From NCBI GenBank assembly GCA_964650245.1, contig CAZYQK010000059.1, forward strand, positions 1-19,512: DNA of 19,512 nt. Direction: 5' to 3'. Numbering within the stretch: the stretch's first letter is position 1; the number at the start of each line of letters is the position of its first letter. The notes below the pieces were generated by a model, which was not told the DNA's origin, did no database searches, and saw only the letters and a program-made list of their open reading frames with translations. This stretch comes from WS-2 sp964650245. Lineage in GTDB: Bacteria; Eisenbacteria; RBG-16-71-46. A program made the position numbers and the translations under genes. Of the stretch, positions 11,968 to 19,512 are shown one piece after another.

Positions 11968-13836
11968 CTAGCGTGCGCGAGCCGGGGACCCGCGCCGGCC
12001 GCCACGGGCCGACCCCCGTCGTGCCGCCGCCGGCGCCTTCCGTCCGTCGCTCTGGTCACCACGCGTCGCAGCGTCCAGCAGCGCGCGCGGCGCCTCCACT
12101 TCCATCGCGAGCAGCGCGTGCGAGAGCGTCTTGCCCTGGGCGTCGAGCCGCAACGACACGGTGCCGCCGCCCCCGAGCGATTCGTGAAGCAGGAAGTTGA
12201 GCGCCCAGAGATTCGGAACCTCGTGACGCTCGACCCGGGCCAGACAGATCCCTTTGAAGCGGCGCTTGACCAGGTTCGAGGTGAGCGTGCGCTTGAGCCA
12301 CGGGTAGATCTCGGGCGCGCGCGCCACCACGCCGATGTTGCAGGTGTCGCCCTTGTCGCCGCTGCGGGCGTGGGCGAGGGCCGAGAGCGGCACGCGCACT
12401 TTCTTCGCGCCCCCCTTCGCCTTCGGCCAGTTCTCGCGCGGGAGCGTCGCCGGCTTCTGCGCCGGCACCAGCGGCGTCGGCCAATCCAGCGTGCGCTCGC
12501 CGTCGCGCGTGACCAGCCGCGGCCTCACTTTCTCGCGTGGCACCAGCGCCGGCCAGTAGGCGACCACCTCCTGCGCCTGCGGCCTGCCACCCGTGACCGC
12601 GACCGCGGGCGGGCCGGAGAGGATCACGGCCGGCACCATCTTCGCGAACGCCTCGATCTTCGCCTTGTCCGTGTCGCGCACCGAGAGCCGCAGCAGCACC
12701 TCGGGCGGATCCGACTCGGGCGCCAGCGGTCCCCAGCATGACGAGTGGCCGACCAGCTCGGTCAATGTCGCGGCGAACTCGAGACCGAGCCGCTTCCAGA
12801 ACAGCGCGGCGAACGCACGCGCCTTCTCGGCCGCGTCCGGCGCGGAGATGATGAGCTGGCCGCTCGACTTCCAGCCGTCGAAGTAGGACGCGCTCACCTT
12901 GAGGCTCGCGGGTGCGGGCCGGCCCCGGATGCCCCACACCCGCACGCGGTCCCTTCCAATCTGCTCGAGCCGGATGGTCCCGAAGTCAGCGACCACGTCG
13001 GGTGTGACGTAGCTGCGCGGGTCTCCCATCTCGTAGACCAGTTGCTCCTTCACCGTGCGCAACGTCACGCTGCCGCCGGTACCGGCGTGCTTGGTGACGA
13101 CGAACGAGCCGTCGGGGAACACCTCGAGCACCGGGTAGCCGATCGCTTCTAAGCGCGGGATGCGCCGCCAGTCGGAGAAGTTGCCGCCCGTGCTCTGCGC
13201 GCCGCACTCGACGATGTGGCCCGCGACAATACCCGCGGCGAGCCGGTCCCAGTCGTCGGGCGCCCACGCGAAGGCGTGGATCATCGGCGCCAGCGTGATG
13301 CCGGTGTCGGTGCAGCGTCCCGTGACCACGATCTGCGCGCCCGTCCTCAGCGCCTCGACCACCGGCCATGCGCCGTAGTAGGCGTTGGCCGACGAGACGC
13401 GGTCGCGCACCGCGACGAACGGCGCACCGTCCTCCATGTTGTCGAGCGTCACGCCGTTCGCGTTCAGCTCGCCGAGACGCGGCAGCAGGTCGTCGCCCAC
13501 CACCGCCGCGACCTCGAGCGCGCGGCCGTGGAGCTGCGCCATCTCGAGGATCGCGCCGCGGCAGCCGAGCGGGTTCACGCCGCCCGCGTTCGAGATCACG
13601 CGGATGTCGCGCTCGACCAGCAGCGGCAGCGTCTCCTCGATCTGGGCGATGAAGTCGCGCGCGTAGCCAGCTCGCGGGTCGCGCGCGCGCTGCTTCTGCA
13701 TGATGGACATCGTGATCTCGGCGAGGAAGTCGAGCGTCACGTAGTCCACCGGCCCGAGCTCGACCTGGCGCCGAAACTGCGCGAGATCGTCGCCCCAGTA
13801 ACCGCCGGCGTTCGCGATGCGGATGAGATCGGGCAT
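11968..13836 (-). CDS. AtuA-family protein (DUF1446) with C-terminal AtuA-like domain
   Basis: A 622-residue protein. The N-terminal two thirds match the DUF1446/AtuA family: IRIANAGGYWGDD, DYVTLDFLAEITMSIM, VISNAGGVNPLGC, VTGRCTDTGITLAPMIHAF and VECGAQSTGGNFSDW. Residues from about 480 form the second AtuA-like domain (VPLSALAHARSGDKGDTCNI). AtuA is named for acyclic terpene utilisation in Pseudomonas, but most homologues, like this one, have unknown substrates and sit near acyl-CoA genes. The last ~30 residues (KAPAAARRGSARGGRRGSPA) are a basic low-complexity tail beyond the family domain. The ATG at 13836 has only a weak upstream Shine-Dalgarno. It is transcribed alone, divergently from the DUF4160 gene and facing away from the acyl-CoA run. 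Confidence 0.88.
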   Translation of the reverse strand: MPDLIRIANAGGYWGDDLAQFRRQVELGPVDYVTLDFLAEITMSIMQKQRARDPRAGYARDFIAQIEETLPLLVERDIRVISNAGGVNPLGCRGAILEMAQLHGRALEVAAVVGDDLLPRLGELNANGVTLDNMEDGAPFVAVRDRVSSANAYYGAWPVVEALRTGAQIVVTGRCTDTGITLAPMIHAFAWAPDDWDRLAAGIVAGHIVECGAQSTGGNFSDWRRIPRLEAIGYPVLEVFPDGSFVVTKHAGTGGSVTLRTVKEQLVYEMGDPRSYVTPDVVADFGTIRLEQIGRDRVRVWGIRGRPAPASLKVSASYFDGWKSSGQLIISAPDAAEKARAFAALFWKRLGLEFAATLTELVGHSSCWGPLAPESDPPEVLLRLSVRDTDKAKIEAFAKMVPAVILSGPPAVAVTGGRPQAQEVVAYWPALVPREKVRPRLVTRDGERTLDWPTPLVPAQKPATLPRENWPKAKGGAKKVRVPLSALAHARSGDKGDTCNIGVVARAPEIYPWLKRTLTSNLVKRRFKGICLARVERHEVPNLWALNFLLHESLGGGGTVSLRLDAQGKTLSHALLAMEVEAPRALLDAATRGDQSDGRKAPAAARRGSARGGRRGSPARAR

Positions 13837-13971
13837 GGGGAAAGCGGCGGGCCGCGCGACGCGGCCGCACGCGGCGGCAGGGTAGCACAGGGAGCGGTGG
13901 GGCCATCGGTGACGCGTGATATACTGCGATCCGCGTCAGCCCCCGCGGGACCCGCCCCCGCGGAGCGCTCC

Positions 13972-14232
13972 GTGCCAGAGGTCAGTCGTTTCTTCGGGAT
14001 CGCCATCAGCATGTACTTCGAGGATCATCAGCCGCCACATTTCCACGCTCGCTACGGCGGAAGCCATGGGGTGTTCGAGATCGCGTCGCTGAGCCTCCTT
14101 CGTGGATCGCTGCCCGGCCGGCCGCGCGGGCTGGTCGTCGAGTGGGCGAGCGCACATCGTGATGAACTGCTCGCGAACTGGGCATGCGCCAGGGCCAAAG
14201 CGCCTCTCTTGCCCATCTCGCCGCTGGAGTGA
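13972..14232 (+). CDS. DUF4160-domain protein
   Basis: 86 residues from the GTG at 13972 (GGAG six bases upstream). The opening PEVSRFFGIAISMYFEDHQP, then PPHFHARYGG, is the DUF4160 signature, and the ending VVEWASAHRDELLANWACAR is also typical. The HxH in PHFHA is conserved and may bind a metal. Family members are small and nearly always paired with DUF2442 proteins, as here with a 3-base gap. The pair has been proposed to be a toxin-antitoxin-like module, but I know of no established mechanism. A possible -10 (TATACT, 13920-13925) lies upstream. The open frame extends far upstream, antisense to the AtuA gene, and is not real there. Confidence 0.85.
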   Translation: MPEVSRFFGIAISMYFEDHQPPHFHARYGGSHGVFEIASLSLLRGSLPGRPRGLVVEWASAHRDELLANWACARAKAPLLPISPLE

Positions 14233-14235
14233 CAG

Positions 14236-14520
14236 ATGTTGCACGACATCGTGGAAGTTCATCCGCTCGACGGTTACCGGCTGCATCTCCGCTTCGACGA
14301 TGGCGCCGAGGGTGATGTGGACGTCTCGGCTCGCGTGCGATTCGACGGAGTGTTCACACCGCTCCGCGATCCCGCCTATTTCCGTCGTGTCCGGGTAGAT
14401 GCCGGGCTCGGAACGATCGTGTGGCCGAACGGCGCCGATCTCGACCCGCTGGTGCTCTATTCGCTGGTGACGGGAGAGCCGCTGCCGGGGCCGGTGGAGC
14501 CCGGCGGTCACAACGCCTGA
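14236..14520 (+). CDS. DUF2442-domain protein
   Basis: 94 residues. The pattern V-x-P-L-D-G-Y-R-L-H-L-R-F-D-D-G near the N-terminus (residues 9-24), followed by FDGVFTPLRDPAYFRRVRVD and TIVWPNGADLDPLVLY, is the DUF2442 core. It starts three bases after the DUF4160 stop and is therefore co-transcribed. In the presumed pair this would be the partner or antitoxin-like protein; that role is an inference. The 138 bases after the gene hold no obvious terminator. Confidence 0.85.
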   Translation: MLHDIVEVHPLDGYRLHLRFDDGAEGDVDVSARVRFDGVFTPLRDPAYFRRVRVDAGLGTIVWPNGADLDPLVLYSLVTGEPLPGPVEPGGHNA

Positions 14521-14659
14521 CGCGGCGTCCGCGGGCGCTCTGCCTGCGGTTGCCGCCCCCGGTACCCCGTGCTAGCGTGCCTCTCGCGCAACGCATCCGA
14601 CATCGTTCATGAGCCCTGCGCGGCCCGCCCGTGAGCCCGCGAAACCCACCGAGGTACCC

Positions 14660-15250
14660 ATGTCCTCCGCTCGCACGCTGACTCTCGCCGACGTCGCGCT
14701 GCCGCGCGCCGGCGTCCTTCACAACGTGGCGCTGATCGCGGGCGCGAGCCTCGTCACCGCGCTCGCGGCGCAACTCGCGCTCCCGGTGCCCTGGTCGCCG
14801 GTGCCGATCACCGGCCAGACGTTCGCCGTGCTCTTGAGCGGCGCGGTGCTGGGCGCGCGGCGGGCGTTCCTCGCCCAGGCGCTCTATCTCGCTGAAGGCG
14901 CGCTCGGGCTGCCGGTGTTCGCGGCGGGTGCCGCGGGCGCCGCGAAGCTGATCGGCCCCACTGGCGGCTACCTGCTCGCGTTTCCGTTCGCGGCCGCGCT
15001 GACGGGCGCGCTCGCCGAGCGCGGCTGGGACCGGCGCTTCGCGACCATGCTCGCCGCCATGCTGCTCGGCAGCGCGGTGATCTTCGCGGCGGGGCTGGCC
15101 CAGCTCTCGCGCTTCGTGCCGCGCGACGGGCTGCTCGTCGCGGGGCTGCTGCCGTTCATCCCGGGCGATCTCATCAAATCCTCACTCGCCGCGCTCGCGT
15201 TCCCGGCGGCGTGGCGCTTCACGCATCGCAGGAGCGGGATCGACGCGTGA
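14660..15250 (+). CDS. bioY: Biotin transporter BioY
   Basis: 196 residues from the ATG at 14660 (GAGG just upstream). An earlier in-frame ATG at 14609 would only add a proline-rich leader. BioY is the substrate-binding membrane subunit of ECF-type biotin uptake. Family motifs are visible: PVPITGQTFAVLLSGAVLG, then AQALYLAEGALGLPVFA, then LIGPTGGYLLAFPFAAALTG, and PFIPGDLIKSSLAALAF at the C-terminus. About six hydrophobic helices fit the family. No BioM/BioN genes are visible. Solo BioY can work alone or use a shared ECF module. The stop overlaps the next gene as GTGA, linking biotin uptake to an acyl-CoA operon, perhaps for a biotin carboxylase further along. Confidence 0.9.
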   Translation: MSSARTLTLADVALPRAGVLHNVALIAGASLVTALAAQLALPVPWSPVPITGQTFAVLLSGAVLGARRAFLAQALYLAEGALGLPVFAAGAAGAAKLIGPTGGYLLAFPFAAALTGALAERGWDRRFATMLAAMLLGSAVIFAAGLAQLSRFVPRDGLLVAGLLPFIPGDLIKSSLAALAFPAAWRFTHRRSGIDA

Positions 15251-16104
15251 CGGTGCGCACGGTTGCAGTTCTCGGCGCCGGCATCATGGGGCGCGGGATC
15301 GCCTACGTCTCCGCGCTGGGGGGATTCCGCACCGTACTTCAGGATTCGAGCGGCGAGGCGCTCGACAAGGCGATGGCCGACATCTCGGCGCTGCTCGAGA
15401 AGGGCGTGGCGATCGGCAAGGTCGAGGGCGCGGCCGCGGCCGGCGCGCACAAGCGGCTCTCCGCGGCGCGCGCGCTCGAGGACGCCGCCGCGAGCGCCGA
15501 CCTCGTGATCGAGGCGGTGCCGGAGGCGATCGCGCTCAAGGTCGAGATCTTCGCGAAGCTCGATCGGGCGGCACCCGGCCACGCGGTCCTCGCCTCCAAC
15601 ACCTCTTCACTCTCCATCACCGAGATGGCCGCCGCCACCGGCCGCGCGCCGCAGGTGGTGGGCATGCACTTCTTCAACCCGGTCCACCGCATGAAGCTGC
15701 TCGAGGTGGTGCGCGCGCTCGAGACCAGTGCGGCCACCATCGCGACCGCATGCGAGGTGGGTGCCGCGATGGGGAAGGAGTGCGTCACGGTCCGCGAGTC
15801 GCCCGGATTCGTGACCAGTCGCATCAACGCCATGATCGGAAACGAAGCGTTCTACATGCTGGAGGAGGGCGTGGCGAGCGCGCGCGACATCGACAAGGCC
15901 CTGAAGCTGGGCCTGAACCATCCGATGGGTCCGTTCGAGCTGGTGGACCTGGTCGGACTCGACACGCGGCTCGCGATCCTCAAGTTCCTGCACCGCACGC
16001 TGGGCGAGAAGTTCCGGCCGTGCCCTCTGATGGAGCAGTACGTCGCCGCCGGCCGCCTCGGGCGCAAGGCGGGGCGCGGCGTCTACGAATACGAGACGTC
16101 ATGA
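15247..16104 (+). CDS. 3-hydroxyacyl-CoA (3-hydroxybutyryl-CoA) dehydrogenase
   Basis: 285 residues from the GTG at 15247, the usual length of single-function Hbd/PaaH-type enzymes, which interconvert acetoacetyl-CoA and 3-hydroxybutyryl-CoA with NAD(P). The Rossmann motif AVLGAGIMGRGIAYVSA is at the N-terminus, SNTSSLSITEMA mid-protein, and the catalytic histidine lies in GMHFFNPVHRMKLLEVV. The C-terminal domain has SPGFVTSRINAMIGNEAFYM and LGLNHPMGPFELVDLVGLD. The GTG overlaps the bioY stop, and the stop overlaps the next ATG as ATGA. Together with the thiolase at the window end this gives two steps of acetoacetyl/butyryl-CoA or PHB-type metabolism. Confidence 0.92.
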   Translation: MTVRTVAVLGAGIMGRGIAYVSALGGFRTVLQDSSGEALDKAMADISALLEKGVAIGKVEGAAAAGAHKRLSAARALEDAAASADLVIEAVPEAIALKVEIFAKLDRAAPGHAVLASNTSSLSITEMAAATGRAPQVVGMHFFNPVHRMKLLEVVRALETSAATIATACEVGAAMGKECVTVRESPGFVTSRINAMIGNEAFYMLEEGVASARDIDKALKLGLNHPMGPFELVDLVGLDTRLAILKFLHRTLGEKFRPCPLMEQYVAAGRLGRKAGRGVYEYETS

Positions 16105-16835
16105 GCCCGGCCAGGAAGAAGAAGTCGAAGCGCGGCGCCGAGGCGAAGCGCACGGCGCGGCGCGTGGCGAAGCGGGCGGGAAAGAAGCGCGCTCGCGGGA
16201 AGGGCGCCCCGAAGCGCGCTGCGAAGCGCACCGCGAAGCGCACGAGCCGCGCGACGAGGCGCGCCGCGAAGAAGCGCCCCGCCGCGCTCCACATCGTGCC
16301 GCGTCCCGCGCCGCGCCGCCGGCCGCGGGCCGCGCACGCTCCCGCATTTCCTCAGCGTGCCGGGGCTCCGGCCAAGCAGATCGTGCTGTTCGAGCTGGTG
16401 CGGGCCCGGGCCGCGGTTCACGCGGCCGTCGGCGGCCTCACGCCGGGCAAGGCCGAGCAGCCGCTCGGGCCCGGCAAATGGAACGCGCGCGAGACCGTGC
16501 TCCACCTCGTCACGCGCGATCAGGCGCGCCTGCGCGAGATGGAAGCCGCGCTTCAGGGCGTGCGCGCCTCGTGGGAGGGCTTCGATGACCCGCGGATGGC
16601 GCGAGAGAACGAGGAGCTGATGGCGCCGCTGCGTGCCCTCACGTGGGACGATGCGCTCCGGCTCCTGCACCTCACCCGGCAGGAGATGCTCGAAGCCGTG
16701 GAGAGCGTCCCGGAGGAGCCAGCAGAGGTCTGGAGCGAGGAGCACGCGTTCGGCTGGATGTTCCAGCGGCTGCCCGATCACGACCGGCATCACGCCGACA
16801 TCATCAAGCTCTGGCGCGCAGAGACGGGCGCCTGA
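16101..16835 (+). CDS. DinB-like protein with histone-H1-like basic N-terminal tail
   Basis: A 244-residue protein. The first ~75 residues are almost only K, R, A and G (KKKSKRGAEAKRTARRVAKR opening), with a Pro/Arg-rich link to about residue 90. This resembles histone-H1-like or AlgP-like DNA-binding tails. The rest is a DinB-like four-helix domain: ELVRARAAVHAAVGGL, GKWNARETVLHLVTRDQAR (first His), WDDALRLLHLTRQEM, and PDHDRHHADIIKLW (His pair) at the C-terminus. The ATGA overlap with the dehydrogenase stop fixes the start. A metal-dependent enzyme role is inferred. The basic tail suggests nucleic acid binding, which is unusual for this family. Confidence 0.8.
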   Translation: MSPARKKKSKRGAEAKRTARRVAKRAGKKRARGKGAPKRAAKRTAKRTSRATRRAAKKRPAALHIVPRPAPRRRPRAAHAPAFPQRAGAPAKQIVLFELVRARAAVHAAVGGLTPGKAEQPLGPGKWNARETVLHLVTRDQARLREMEAALQGVRASWEGFDDPRMARENEELMAPLRALTWDDALRLLHLTRQEMLEAVESVPEEPAEVWSEEHAFGWMFQRLPDHDRHHADIIKLWRAETGA

Positions 16836-16854
16836 ACATCGGGAGGTTCGAGTC

Positions 16855-18318
16855 ATGACCGAGACGCTCGCGCCGGTGAAGCCGGGCAAGCTCATCATCA
16901 ACGGCGAGCGGGTGGACGCCGCCTCCGGCGAGGTCTTCACCACGATGAACCCCGCGACCGAGGAGCCGATCTGCGCGGTCGCGAAGGCCGGCGTGGAAGA
17001 CGTGGACCGCGCGGTCCGGGCCGCGCGCGCCGCGTTCGACGGCGGCCCGTGGCCGAAGATGAAGCCGGCCGAGCGGCAGCGCATCCTGTTCCGGCTCGGC
17101 GATCTGATTCTGGAGCACGCCGACGAGCTGGGCCGGCTCGAGACGCTCGACAACGGCAAGCCCATCTTCGAGTCGCGTCAGATCGACGTGCCGATGGTGG
17201 CGAACTGCTTCCACTACTTCGCCGGCTGGGCGACCAAGCTCGCGGGCGAGACGCTGCCGGTGAGCCCCGCGTTCTTCACCTACACGCTGCGCGAGCCGCT
17301 CGGCGTGGTGGGCGCCATCATCCCGTGGAACTTCCCAATGATCATGGTGGGCTGGAAGGTCGCCCCCGCGCTCGCCGCCGGGAACACGGTGGTGCTGAAG
17401 CCGGCCGAGCTGACGCCGCTCACCGCGATCCGGATCGGCGAGCTGGGGCTCGAGGCGGGGCTCCCGCCCGGCGTTTTCAACGTGCTGCCCGGCCCGGGCG
17501 CGATCGCGGGCGAGGCCCTGGTCAAGCATCCGCTGGTGGACAAGATCAGCTTCACCGGCTCGACCGAGGTCGGCAAGCACCTGATGCGCAGCGCCGCCGA
17601 CACGATGAAAAAGCTCACGCTCGAGCTGGGCGGCAAGTCGCCCAACATCGTGTTCGCCGACGCCGACCTGGAGGCCGCGGTGCGCGGCGCTTCGACCGGG
17701 ATCTTCTACGGCAAGGGCGAGGTGTGCGCCGCGGGCTCGCGGCTGCTGGTCGAGAAGAGCATCCACGACGAATTCGTGGCGAAGCTCGCCGAGCGCGCGA
17801 AGAAGCTCGCGCCCGCAGACCCGATGGACCCCAAGACCCGGCTCGGCGCGCTGGTGAGCAAAGGCCAGATGGAAAAGGTGCTGGGCTACGTCGCGACCGG
17901 CGTCGCGGAAGGTGCCAGGCTGGTCGCGGGCGGCGAGCGCCAGCCGGTCAACGGCCGCGGGTATTTCGTGCAGGCCACGGTGCTGGACGGCGTGGAGAAC
18001 AGCATGAAGGTCGCGCAGGAGGAGATCTTCGGCCCGGTGCTGTCCGTGATCGCGTTCGACGACGCCGACGACGCCGTGAAGAAGGGCAATGACATCCTCT
18101 ACGGCCTCGCCGCCGGCATCTGGACCCGCGACGTCAAGAAGGCGCACGCCGTCGCGAAGCGGCTCCAGGCCGGCACGGTGTGGGTCAACGCGTACAACTT
18201 CTACGACGCCGGCATGCCCTTCGGCGGCTACAAGGCCTCGGGCTTCGGGCGCGATCTCGGCCCCGAGTGCCTGCGCGACTACACGCAGGTCAAGAGCGTA
18301 TGGGTGAGCATCGAGTAG
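16855..18318 (+). CDS. NAD(P)-dependent aldehyde dehydrogenase
   Basis: 487 residues from the ATG at 16855, preceded by GGGAGG, full length for the ALDH superfamily. Key motifs are VVGAIIPWNFPMIM with the oxyanion asparagine, VLKPAELTPLTA, FTGSTEVGKHLM (cofactor site), LELGGKSPNIVFADAD with the general-base Glu, FYGKGEVCAAGSRLLV with the catalytic Cys, QEEIFGPVLSVIAF, and the C-terminal MPFGGYKASGFGRDLG. It is closest in style to betaine/indoleacetaldehyde/phenylacetaldehyde-type ALDHs (GEVCAAGSR). It oxidises an aldehyde to the acid; the substrate is not readable. It follows the DinB gene by 19 bases and precedes the VOC gene by 38, in one apparent operon. Confidence 0.95.
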   Translation: MTETLAPVKPGKLIINGERVDAASGEVFTTMNPATEEPICAVAKAGVEDVDRAVRAARAAFDGGPWPKMKPAERQRILFRLGDLILEHADELGRLETLDNGKPIFESRQIDVPMVANCFHYFAGWATKLAGETLPVSPAFFTYTLREPLGVVGAIIPWNFPMIMVGWKVAPALAAGNTVVLKPAELTPLTAIRIGELGLEAGLPPGVFNVLPGPGAIAGEALVKHPLVDKISFTGSTEVGKHLMRSAADTMKKLTLELGGKSPNIVFADADLEAAVRGASTGIFYGKGEVCAAGSRLLVEKSIHDEFVAKLAERAKKLAPADPMDPKTRLGALVSKGQMEKVLGYVATGVAEGARLVAGGERQPVNGRGYFVQATVLDGVENSMKVAQEEIFGPVLSVIAFDDADDAVKKGNDILYGLAAGIWTRDVKKAHAVAKRLQAGTVWVNAYNFYDAGMPFGGYKASGFGRDLGPECLRDYTQVKSVWVSIE

Positions 18319-18356
18319 CTCCGGCGACGGACGACGCATCGAGTGAGGAGACGACG

Positions 18357-19454
18357 ATGAGCCGGCTCATGTACGCAGTCGTATTCACGAAGAACTTCGA
18401 CGCCATGCGCGAGTTCTACGAGAAGGGCGTGGGACTCAGGGTGCGCCACGCCGAGCCCGCCTGGGTCGAGTTCGACACCGCGGGCGCCGCGCTCGCGCTT
18501 CACGACATGCCCGACGAGACCAGGCAGGGGATGCTCCCGCGCTTCGAGACGGCCGACCTCGAATCCTCGATGCGCGAGCTGAAAGCGCGGGGCGTCAAGT
18601 TCGACCGCGAGCCGATCGCCTTCTCGAAAGGGCGGCTCGCCGACATCTGGGATCCGGAGGACAACCTGATCCAGGTGTTCGAGCCCGCGGTGCCCGCGCC
18701 CTCCGGCGCCGGGCCCCGGATGGGCACCGTGATCGTCAACGTCCGCGACTTCATCCGCGCGCTCTCGTTCTACCGCGACCGCATGGGGCTGCACGTCGTG
18801 CGGGAGGCGCCGCACTGGGTGGAGTTCGACACCGGCATCACGCGCCTCGCCCTGCACGGCCGGCCGGCGGGCGCCGATCATCCGAGGCACGCGGAGGAGT
18901 CGGTCACCTTCGCGCTCGAGGGCGACGACCTGACGAGCTGGGCCGACGCGATGCGAGGCCGCGGCATCGCCTTCGTGACCGCGCCCGTGCTCGAGGAGTT
19001 CGGGGTCTACGCCGAGGTCGCCGACCCCGACGGACGCATCATCGTGCTGCGCGAAACGCCGGTGCCGGCCACGCTCGAGGAGGAGCTGGCCGAGCCATAC
19101 GAGGACGACGGTCCGCAGCGAATCGCGATCCGCAAGCCGGTCAAGAAGGGCTCGGCCGCAGTGAGCGTGCTGAAGCTCAAGCCCAACTTCAAGACGCACG
19201 AGGCGCCCAAGCGCCGCCGCCCGTCGGCGACCACGCGGCGCGTGGCGTCGGTGCGCGGCGCCGGGCCCGACCACGCGCGCCTGCGGCCGAAGAAGACCGG
19301 GGACGAGAAGAAGGCGCGGGTCAAGCCCGCCATCGGGCGACTGCGGAAGGCCGAGCGCAAGGCCTTCGCGAGCCAGAAGCGCGCGGCCGCGAACGCGAGC
19401 AAGCGCCGCCCGGTGAAGCGCGCGGCGGCGAAGGTCACGCGGCGCGGGCGGTGA
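18357..19454 (+). CDS. Two-domain VOC/glyoxalase-like protein with lysine/arginine-rich C-terminal tail
   Basis: A 365-residue protein. Two VOC modules are visible. Domain 1 (about 1-120) has YAVVFTKNFDAMREFYEKGV, AALALHDMP and LADIWDPEDNLIQVFE. Domain 2 (about 122-240) has VIVNVRDFIRALSFYRDRMG, TRLALHGRP and AEVADPDGRIIVLRE. The fold is that of glyoxalase I/dioxygenases; metal ligands look incomplete in domain 1, so the activity is uncertain. From about residue 260 the protein continues as a ~105-residue K/R/A-rich tail (KRRRPSATTRRVASV, then many KRA steps), like a bacterial histone-H1-like tail. ATG at 18357 follows GAGGAG. Its stop overlaps the thiolase start as GTGA. Confidence 0.82.
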   Translation: MSRLMYAVVFTKNFDAMREFYEKGVGLRVRHAEPAWVEFDTAGAALALHDMPDETRQGMLPRFETADLESSMRELKARGVKFDREPIAFSKGRLADIWDPEDNLIQVFEPAVPAPSGAGPRMGTVIVNVRDFIRALSFYRDRMGLHVVREAPHWVEFDTGITRLALHGRPAGADHPRHAEESVTFALEGDDLTSWADAMRGRGIAFVTAPVLEEFGVYAEVADPDGRIIVLRETPVPATLEEELAEPYEDDGPQRIAIRKPVKKGSAAVSVLKLKPNFKTHEAPKRRRPSATTRRVASVRGAGPDHARLRPKKTGDEKKARVKPAIGRLRKAERKAFASQKRAAANASKRRPVKRAAAKVTRRGR

Positions 19455-19512
19455 GCGTGGCGCGCGTGCTGCTCGCCGGCGGCGTGCGCACGCCGATCGG
19501 CAACTTCGGCGG
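19451..19512 (+). CDS. Thiolase (acetyl-CoA acetyltransferase-like), N-terminal fragment cut by window edge
   Basis: A GTG at 19451, overlapping the previous stop as GTGA, opens a frame reading SVARVLLAGGVRTPIGNFGG to the window end. R-T-P-I-G-x-F-G-G is the classic thiolase N-terminal signature (AVRTPIGKFGG). Only 20 codons are present, so the active-site Cys and His cannot be checked. With 3-hydroxyacyl-CoA dehydrogenase upstream, an acetoacetyl-CoA-forming or -cleaving enzyme is expected. Confidence 0.8.
   Translation, partial: MSVARVLLAGGVRTPIGNFG

Noticed and set aside
16804..18339. A 511-codon open frame antisense to the aldehyde dehydrogenase gene
   Set aside because: It mirrors a clearly conserved gene, and long antisense frames are expected at this GC content; the translation is R/H/G-rich without motifs.

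Overview
This is a very GC-rich bacterial window with tightly packed genes and many stop/start overlaps. The long exported Kelch-repeat protein (8777-10555) ends in a FlgD/type IX secretion-like C-terminal domain, and several genes encode signal peptides and an outer-membrane porin. This points to a Gram-negative member of the FCB/Eisenbacteria-like candidate phyla. That placement is inferred from gene style, not from a marker gene.

Left end (1-1515): an accessory patch. A HEPN/MNT-type pair (hepT-like, cut by the window edge, and a minimal nucleotidyltransferase) reads leftward. Next come a short remnant resembling the C-terminus of a YifB/ComM Mg-chelatase-like ATPase and a 36-bp tandem duplication. 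A second, unrelated nucleotidyltransferase with a small partner gene then reads rightward to a strong hairpin.

1679-2759: two exported minus-strand proteins, a small one with an acidic tail and a lipoprotein whose plastocyanin-like copper-site segments appear in permuted order.

2937-6985: the most coherent system in the window. Two palindromic operators precede a DtxR-type metal regulator. It is followed, with every junction able to be read as a 4-base overlap, by ApbE flavin transferase, an outer-membrane porin, a periplasmic FMN-binding protein with the SGAT flavinylation motif, and a four-helix membrane protein with histidines. I read it as a metal-regulated, flavin-based extracytoplasmic redox operon, perhaps iron-related. 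Three of its genes seem to need, or could use, CTG start codons.

7107-8536: a DUF6487-like zinc ribbon, a ribbon-helix-helix-like small protein and an SPFH/stomatin-like membrane protein, preceded by three 8-bp repeats at 11-bp spacing.

8777-11964: the Kelch protein with a perfect-stem terminator, a convergent DinB-like protein and a small exported protein.

11968-14520: an AtuA-family (DUF1446) protein, then a divergent DUF4160-DUF2442 pair.

14660-19512: a rightward metabolic run: BioY biotin transporter, 3-hydroxyacyl-CoA dehydrogenase, DinB-like protein with a histone-H1-like basic N-tail, aldehyde dehydrogenase, two-domain VOC/glyoxalase-like protein with a basic C-tail, and the first codons of a thiolase. 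Most junctions are coupled. The content suggests acyl-CoA metabolism.
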